A stretch of 64,000 bases of DNA from Planctomycetota bacterium (GTDB taxonomy: Bacteria; Planctomycetota; SZUA-567; JAFGGJ01): positions 46,138 to 110,137 of the forward strand of contig JAFGGJ010000082.1 in NCBI GenBank assembly GCA_016930595.1, in the 5' to 3' direction. The notes below the pieces were generated by a model. That model did no database searches, had not been told where the DNA came from, and was given only the letters and a program-made list of their open reading frames with translations. Numbering within the stretch: the stretch's first letter is position 1; the number at the start of each line of letters is the position of its first letter. A program made the position numbers and the translations under genes. Shown piece after piece: positions 60,133 to 64,000 of the stretch.

Positions 60133-60987
60133 ATGACCCTGCCGTCTTTCCTCGACGTCCCCGAAACTCCCGGCCCCGCTGTCGCCGTCCTCCCCCTCCC
60201 TTACGAAGGCACCGTGTCCTGGGGCCCTGGCGCCGCCGCCGGGCCCGAAGCCTTCCTCAGGGCCTCCGCCCAGGTCGAACTCTGGGACGAAGTACTCGCC
60301 TTCGATTATTCTTCCATCGGTATCTCCACCCTCCCGCCTGCGCCCATGCCCGCCTCGCCCGCGGACGCCGTCTCCGCCGCCGAACTCGCCGTCTCACGCG
60401 TCCTCGACGACGCTCTCTTCCCGCTTGCCGTCGGCGGCGAACATTCCCTCAGCTACGGCGTCTACAGGGCGCTTGCCGCACGCAACGGCGATATCGGCGT
60501 CATTCAGCTTGACGCCCACGCGGATCTCAGGGATTCCTACCAGGGCTCCACTTTTAGCCATGCCTGCGTCATGGCCCGCATCCGCAGCCATACGGACTCC
60601 GTCCTTCAACTCGGTATCCGCAGCCTCTCCGCAGAAGAAGCACGCCTCGCAGCGGCTTCCGGTTTTTCCATCGGCTACATGCATCTCCTCCGCGACGGCT
60701 CCTTCGACCTCGACTCCGCCCTCGCACGCCTCCCCGACGCCGTCTTCATCACCTTCGACGTCGATGCCCTCGACCTCTCTCTTGTCCGCTCCACCGGCAC
60801 GCCCGAACCAGGCGGCTTCACCTGGCCCGAAATAAACCGTCTCCTCCGCACGATCTTCTCCGTAAAACACGTCGTCGGCTTCGACGTCATGGAACTCTCC
60901 GGCGGCGACCCCCCGTCGGCCTTCACCGTGGCGCGCCTTGCCGCACGCATGCTCGGACTCCGCTTTTCCGAACGCCTCCAGCCTTAG
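60133..60987 (+). CDS. speB: agmatinase
   Basis: 284 residues; GGAGG six bases before ATG 60133. Ureohydrolase fold hydrolysing agmatine to putrescine and urea. The binuclear manganese ligands are all present: H104 in GGEHS, D127/H129/D131 in LDAHADLRDSY and D209/D211 in FDVDALD. The substrate loop RSTGTPEPGG is the agmatinase type. It follows speA directly and is co-transcribed, so the pathway from arginine to putrescine is complete in this operon. Confidence 0.95.
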   Translation: MTLPSFLDVPETPGPAVAVLPLPYEGTVSWGPGAAAGPEAFLRASAQVELWDEVLAFDYSSIGISTLPPAPMPASPADAVSAAELAVSRVLDDALFPLAVGGEHSLSYGVYRALAARNGDIGVIQLDAHADLRDSYQGSTFSHACVMARIRSHTDSVLQLGIRSLSAEEARLAAASGFSIGYMHLLRDGSFDLDSALARLPDAVFITFDVDALDLSLVRSTGTPEPGGFTWPEINRLLRTIFSVKHVVGFDVMELSGGDPPSAFTVARLAARMLGLRFSERLQP

Positions 60988-61001
60988 GGAGAATTCCCCG
61001 G

Positions 61002-62096
61002 ATGACACTGCCTGAACTTTCACGCTTCGGGAACGCACCCGATATCGTCCCCCTGACGATCCGTCCGGGGACGGGCGTTCCCGAATTCATCGACCTGCTC
61101 GGCGGTTCCTGTTTCGAAGCGCGCGTCCTCGCACGCGGCGCGCGCCTCTGGCGCTCCATGATCGACGACGGCGCTTCCACATGGCTCGGCATCGCCGGCG
61201 CCGGCATCGCGGGCGGCCTCGGCGGCCTCGTCGTTCAGCTCCTCCGGAACGGCTTCATCGACGTCGTCTGCACTACCGGCGCACAGGCCTACCACGACCT
61301 CCATTTCGCCTTCGGCCTTCCAGTCAAGGCGGTCAGCCCCATCGCCGACGACGACGAACTCCGCCGCTCAGGCGATACCCGCATCTACGATATCGGCATC
61401 CGCGAAAAAGAAACCCTCGAAGCGCAGGACGACATCATCTGCCGCTTCATTCGGGAGAATTACTCCGACCTCTCCTCCTCCCCGCTCAGCAGCCCCCGCT
61501 TCATGAAACTCCTCGGCGACTGGACCGCCGCCGTCGCCCCTCACCCCGAATACAGCTTCGTCGCCGCCGCCGCCGCCGCCGCCGTCCCCGTCTTCTGGGA
61601 CTCCTTCACCAATCACTCCATCGCACTCAATTCCGCCCGCATGGAAACCGAAGGCTTCCCTCTCGCCTATTCCCCTCACGCAGATATCCTCCTTTCGGCC
61701 GCCCTCGCCTTCGCCGAACCTGAACTCGGTTTCGTCGAACTCGGCGGCGGCGGGCCCAAGAATTTCATCCAGCAGACCGGTCCCACCATCAGCCAGATCC
61801 TCGGCGTCAAGGATTACGACGGCGCCTCGCGCGGTCTCCAGATCAGCACCGCTAACGTGCGCGAAGGCTCCCTCTCGAGCTGTACCTTCGGCGAAGCCGT
61901 CACCTGGGGCAAGTACCGGGCCGATGACGACGCAAAGCTCGTCCAGCTCTGGGGCGAATACAGCATCCTCTTCCCGCTCCTGGCCGCCTACGTTCTTGAT
62001 CGCTGTGAACCGCGCACGCCGCGCAGGCTGTACGACCGCATGGACTCCTGCCTCGCCGGCCTGGAAGCCGCAGCGGGGAAACGCTCCGCTACTTGA
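61002..62096 (+). CDS. deoxyhypusine synthase family protein
   Basis: 364 residues. NAD-binding features of deoxyhypusine synthase: GAGIAGGLGGLVVQLLRNG (about 66-84), CTTGAQAYHDLHFAFG and DIGIREKETLE. The active-site lysine is K304 in FGEAVTWGKYRADD, and LGGGGPKNFIQQTGP carries the strand next to it. Bacteria have no eIF5A, so the reaction is likely aminobutyl transfer from spermidine to another acceptor such as putrescine, making homospermidine; that is inference. It is 14 bases after speB. Its stop overlaps the convergent sulfatase by eight bases. Confidence 0.88.
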   Translation: MTLPELSRFGNAPDIVPLTIRPGTGVPEFIDLLGGSCFEARVLARGARLWRSMIDDGASTWLGIAGAGIAGGLGGLVVQLLRNGFIDVVCTTGAQAYHDLHFAFGLPVKAVSPIADDDELRRSGDTRIYDIGIREKETLEAQDDIICRFIRENYSDLSSSPLSSPRFMKLLGDWTAAVAPHPEYSFVAAAAAAAVPVFWDSFTNHSIALNSARMETEGFPLAYSPHADILLSAALAFAEPELGFVELGGGGPKNFIQQTGPTISQILGVKDYDGASRGLQISTANVREGSLSSCTFGEAVTWGKYRADDDAKLVQLWGEYSILFPLLAAYVLDRCEPRTPRRLYDRMDSCLAGLEAAAGKRSAT

Positions 62097-63549
62097 GGCC
62101 AAGCCTTATGTACTGCTCCGGCGGAGCGTCGCTTTCTTCCATCTTCTCCAGCAGCAGCCCCCTCATCCTCTCTTCCAGTTCGGCGTCCTCTATGGCATGC
62201 TCCTGCTCGTAATCCTCCTCCAGGTCGAAAAGCATCGTCCTGTACTCGTGCTTGTCCAGCCACCCGGATGCCGGGCACTTCATCGTCTTCTGCCCCTTCG
62301 TGAACGTGAACGGCTCGGCGAGTTCCAACGATTCCAGTTCCACCGGCCGGAAAAACCCCCGCATGTGCGTCGGCATCAGCGTGTAATTGTACAGCGGCGT
62401 GTTGTCCTCCTCCGCCGGCGCCCTCATGTACACGTATCTCCCGTCCGTCACGTTCACGTGCCCCCCGTGCACCCCGAAAAGCACCGCGTCGTGTACCGTC
62501 GAGTCCCGGGCTGTCGTCTCGCGGAGAGACAGCCCCTGCACGTCCACCGGTGCCTCCACGCCGAAAAAGTCGTACAGCGTGGGGGCGAGGTCTATGGTGG
62601 CAACCAGTTCTCCGCAGCGCTCCCCTTTCCTTCCGCACCTCGGGTCCCAGATGAACAGCGGCGTGTTCGCTATCTCGTTGTAGAACGGCATCCGGCACTT
62701 CGCCCACCAGTCGTGCTCTCCCAGCAGGAACCCGTGGTCCGTGTTCACTATCAGCATCGTGTCCTTCCACATGTCGTTCCCGTCCATGAAGTCCAGCACC
62801 TTGCCCAGGTGCGCGTCGCACATGCTGTGCAGCGCGGCGCTCTCGTACCTCATGTGCTCCACTTCCTCCGGCGTCTCCTGCACCTTCCGGTACGGCGGCC
62901 AGTCGAAATGCCGCCCGTCGTACTTGTGGGGATACATGTCCTTGTACTTCTGCTGCGTGAAATACGGCTCGTGCGGGTCGAACGTCTCGATGTGCAGAAA
63001 CCAGTTGTCCTCGTCCTTGTTCGTCTCCAGGAATTCCAGGCCCATCGCGAAAGTCTTCGCCTGCGGCTGGTCTTCCTCGCGCCGCATGTACTTGCGATTC
63101 ACCCAGTCTTCCCGCCAGGCGTCTCCCGAACGCCCGCTCACGTCTTCGGGAATTTCGGGGTCCCCCACTTCCCCTTTCCAGAAATCTCCTTCCTGCCCCC
63201 GGGATATCTCCCACGAAGAATACCGGTTGTGATAGACCGCCCCGCCGTCCTCCCAGTAGTGGTAGTGGTCGCTCACAAGGTGCGTGTAGATCCCGTTCCG
63301 CTTCAGTATCTCGGGCATGCTGTCGTCGAAAGGTTCCAGCGGCCCCCAGCTCCTGTGCAGAAAGTTGTACCGCCCCGTGTGTATCTCGCGCCGCGCCGGC
63401 ATGCACGGCATGCTCCCGACGAACGCCCTGTCGAAAGTCACCGCCTTCCCGGCCAGCCGCGTGAAGTTCGGTGTCTTCACCCAGTCGCATCCGTACGGCT
63501 CCAGCATCCTCCGATTCAGCGAATCGAACATCACCATGATCGCCCGCAT
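62089..63549 (-). CDS. Cys-type sulfatase, second copy
   Basis: 486 residues from ATG 63549 with GAGGAGG upstream. Metal-site residue D9 (IMVMFDSLNRR), formylglycine motif CMPAR (C49) in SMPCMPARREIHTGR, LHIETFDPHEPYF, NTDHGFLLGEHDWW near residue 275. It differs from the first sulfatase in motif (CxPAR against CxPSR) and length, so the two likely serve different sulfated sugars. No signal peptide. A sigma70-like promoter sits upstream at 63611-63584. Confidence 0.93.
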   Translation of the reverse strand: MRAIMVMFDSLNRRMLEPYGCDWVKTPNFTRLAGKAVTFDRAFVGSMPCMPARREIHTGRYNFLHRSWGPLEPFDDSMPEILKRNGIYTHLVSDHYHYWEDGGAVYHNRYSSWEISRGQEGDFWKGEVGDPEIPEDVSGRSGDAWREDWVNRKYMRREEDQPQAKTFAMGLEFLETNKDEDNWFLHIETFDPHEPYFTQQKYKDMYPHKYDGRHFDWPPYRKVQETPEEVEHMRYESAALHSMCDAHLGKVLDFMDGNDMWKDTMLIVNTDHGFLLGEHDWWAKCRMPFYNEIANTPLFIWDPRCGRKGERCGELVATIDLAPTLYDFFGVEAPVDVQGLSLRETTARDSTVHDAVLFGVHGGHVNVTDGRYVYMRAPAEEDNTPLYNYTLMPTHMRGFFRPVELESLELAEPFTFTKGQKTMKCPASGWLDKHEYRTMLFDLEEDYEQEHAIEDAELEERMRGLLLEKMEESDAPPEQYIRLGLK

Positions 63550-63583
63550 TTTCCGTCCTCCTCTTCGTGTCCCTGTCCCGTCG

Positions 63584-63611
63584 ATACTATCACAAGATCG
63601 CTCGCGGTCAA
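63584..63611 (-). promoter_or_regulatory. sigma70-like promoter for the second sulfatase
   Basis: Minus strand TTGACC (63611-63606), 16-base spacer, TAGTAT (63589-63584), 35 bases before ATG 63549. The -35 ends exactly where the repeat region begins. Confidence 0.55.
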
Positions 63612-63633
63612 CGCCCCACCCACCCACCCCGGC

Positions 63634-63659
63634 GGCTGTGCCGTCCCTGCCTTCGGCAA
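63634..63659 (-). repeat. dispersed repeat copy 2
   Basis: On the minus strand begins TTGCCGAAGGCAGGGA and ends GGCACAGCC; matches 63769-63794 at all but one position and 20071-20096 at about 20 of 26. Confidence 0.6.
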
Positions 63660-63768
63660 TTGAGCGTCTCTCACGCGCAAGTGTGGGTGGGTCCGCCATC
63701 CGGGCGGGCTTCCTTAAAGTTTCATCGTGTAGGGCGGGGGATGGCGAACGGCCCCACCCACCCCGTTG

Positions 63769-63794
63769 GGCTGTGCCCTCCCTGCCTTCGGCAA
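63769..63794 (-). repeat. dispersed repeat copy 3
   Basis: Same unit as 63634-63659, 135 bases further on, differing at one position (GGGAGGGC against GGGACGGC). Both lie in the gene-free right end. Confidence 0.6.
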
Positions 63795-63910
63795 GGAAGG
63801 TTTGTTTTCGCGCAAGACCCCTGGCTGGGGCCATGCGCGAAGGACGGCTTTCCGGGCAATTAAGGGTAATGTTAGGATGGGGATGGGGTAAGGGGGTGGG
63901 TGGGTGGGCG

Positions 63911-64000
63911 ATTTGCACGATTAAACTGTAAACCCTAATTGCACAATGTGCGGACGAAATTGCATCATGCAGAATTGGCGTGTTTTGGGGCCAGTTTGCA
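63911..64000. other. AT-richer gene-free right end
   Basis: The last 90 bases are clearly AT-richer than the rest and hold no open reading frame of note; TTGCAC and TTGCAT motifs recur (for example 63914, 63960). Nothing more can be supported because the window ends. Confidence 0.3.

Larger units (their letters stand above)
63612..63910. repeat. repeat-rich element with inverted C/G-rich ends
   Basis: The region begins with CGCCCCACCCACCCACCCC (63612-63630) and ends near 63910 with its near-exact reverse complement GGGGTGGGTGGGTGGGCG. Inside, a segment containing CCCTGCCTTCGGCAA occurs twice in the same direction (63634-63659 and 63769-63794). The rest of the window to 64000 shows no gene. 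Terminal inverted repeats and internal direct repeats suggest a small non-autonomous mobile or palindromic unit. Confidence 0.45.

Noticed and set aside
1..64000. CRISPR array, prophage or insertion-sequence transposase
   Set aside because: No regularly spaced direct repeats, integrase, phage structural gene or transposase was found; the only mobile-like feature is the small repeat element at the right end.

Overview
The window is a GC-rich bacterial chromosome segment of about 49 protein genes, with no rRNA, tRNA or CRISPR array that I can find. The gene mix suggests the PVC superphylum (Lentisphaerota, Kiritimatiellota, Planctomycetota or a related lineage): two Cys-type sulfatases, an ECF-like sigma factor followed by a FecR-LamG anti-sigma-like protein, large PKD/malectin surface proteins, DUF1080 and ADP-ribosylglycohydrolase folds, and a SpeA-SpeB-deoxyhypusine-synthase-like polyamine operon. 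Lipoprotein signals, a C-terminal beta-barrel protein and an AlgI/AlgJ-type acetylation cluster indicate a Gram-negative envelope. The phylum is inference; no marker RNA is present.

Region 1-18841 is almost entirely minus strand and tightly packed, often with ATGA or 8-20 bp overlaps. Read in the direction of transcription it holds a class I glutamine amidotransferase, carB, two small PH-like membrane proteins, a pentapeptide-repeat protein, a metallo-beta-lactamase-fold protein that has lost its metal ligands, a membrane protein, a receiver-plus-ATPase regulator, a protein with two L7/L12-like ends, a secreted protein, an amidohydrolase, mannose-6-phosphate isomerase, a transglutaminase, a PpiD/SurA-like chaperone, a phosphoesterase and two CNNM/CorC proteins (the last cut by the window edge).

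Region 18915-26241 is plus strand: a secreted protein, a CPBP intramembrane protease, a TolB-like propeller, an outer-membrane barrel candidate, then a sugar-nucleotide epimerase, a GT2 glycosyltransferase and a second epimerase, overlapping by 1-4 bases. Region 26210-32624 (minus) is a polysaccharide O-acetylation island: two AlgJ/AlgX-like SGNH proteins flanking an AlgI-like MBOAT, plus two envelope proteins.

Region 33190-43301 (plus) is a surface/secretion region: a propeller protein ending in a Cys-containing C-terminal sorting-like tail, a polytopic TPR protein, then sigma factor, FecR-LamG, PKD-malectin-DNRLRE protein and FN3 lipoprotein, closed by an intrinsic terminator. Region 43374-49025 is a sugar-utilisation locus with alternating strands: sulfatase, sedoheptulokinase-like FGGY kinase, ADP-ribosylglycohydrolase-like enzyme and class II aldolase.

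Region 49013-54973 holds the DUF3999/DUF2339 pair and a zinc-ribbon/DUF1080 membrane protein. Region 55012-62096 holds a deoxyribosyltransferase-like protein, a hydrolase-oxidoreductase pair and the polyamine operon. A second sulfatase (62089-63549) and a repeat-rich tail end the window. Recognisable sigma70-type promoters (TTGxxx, 16-17 bp, TATAAT-like) occur in most intergenic spaces. By eye, base-composition skew changes sign several times inside co-directional gene runs.
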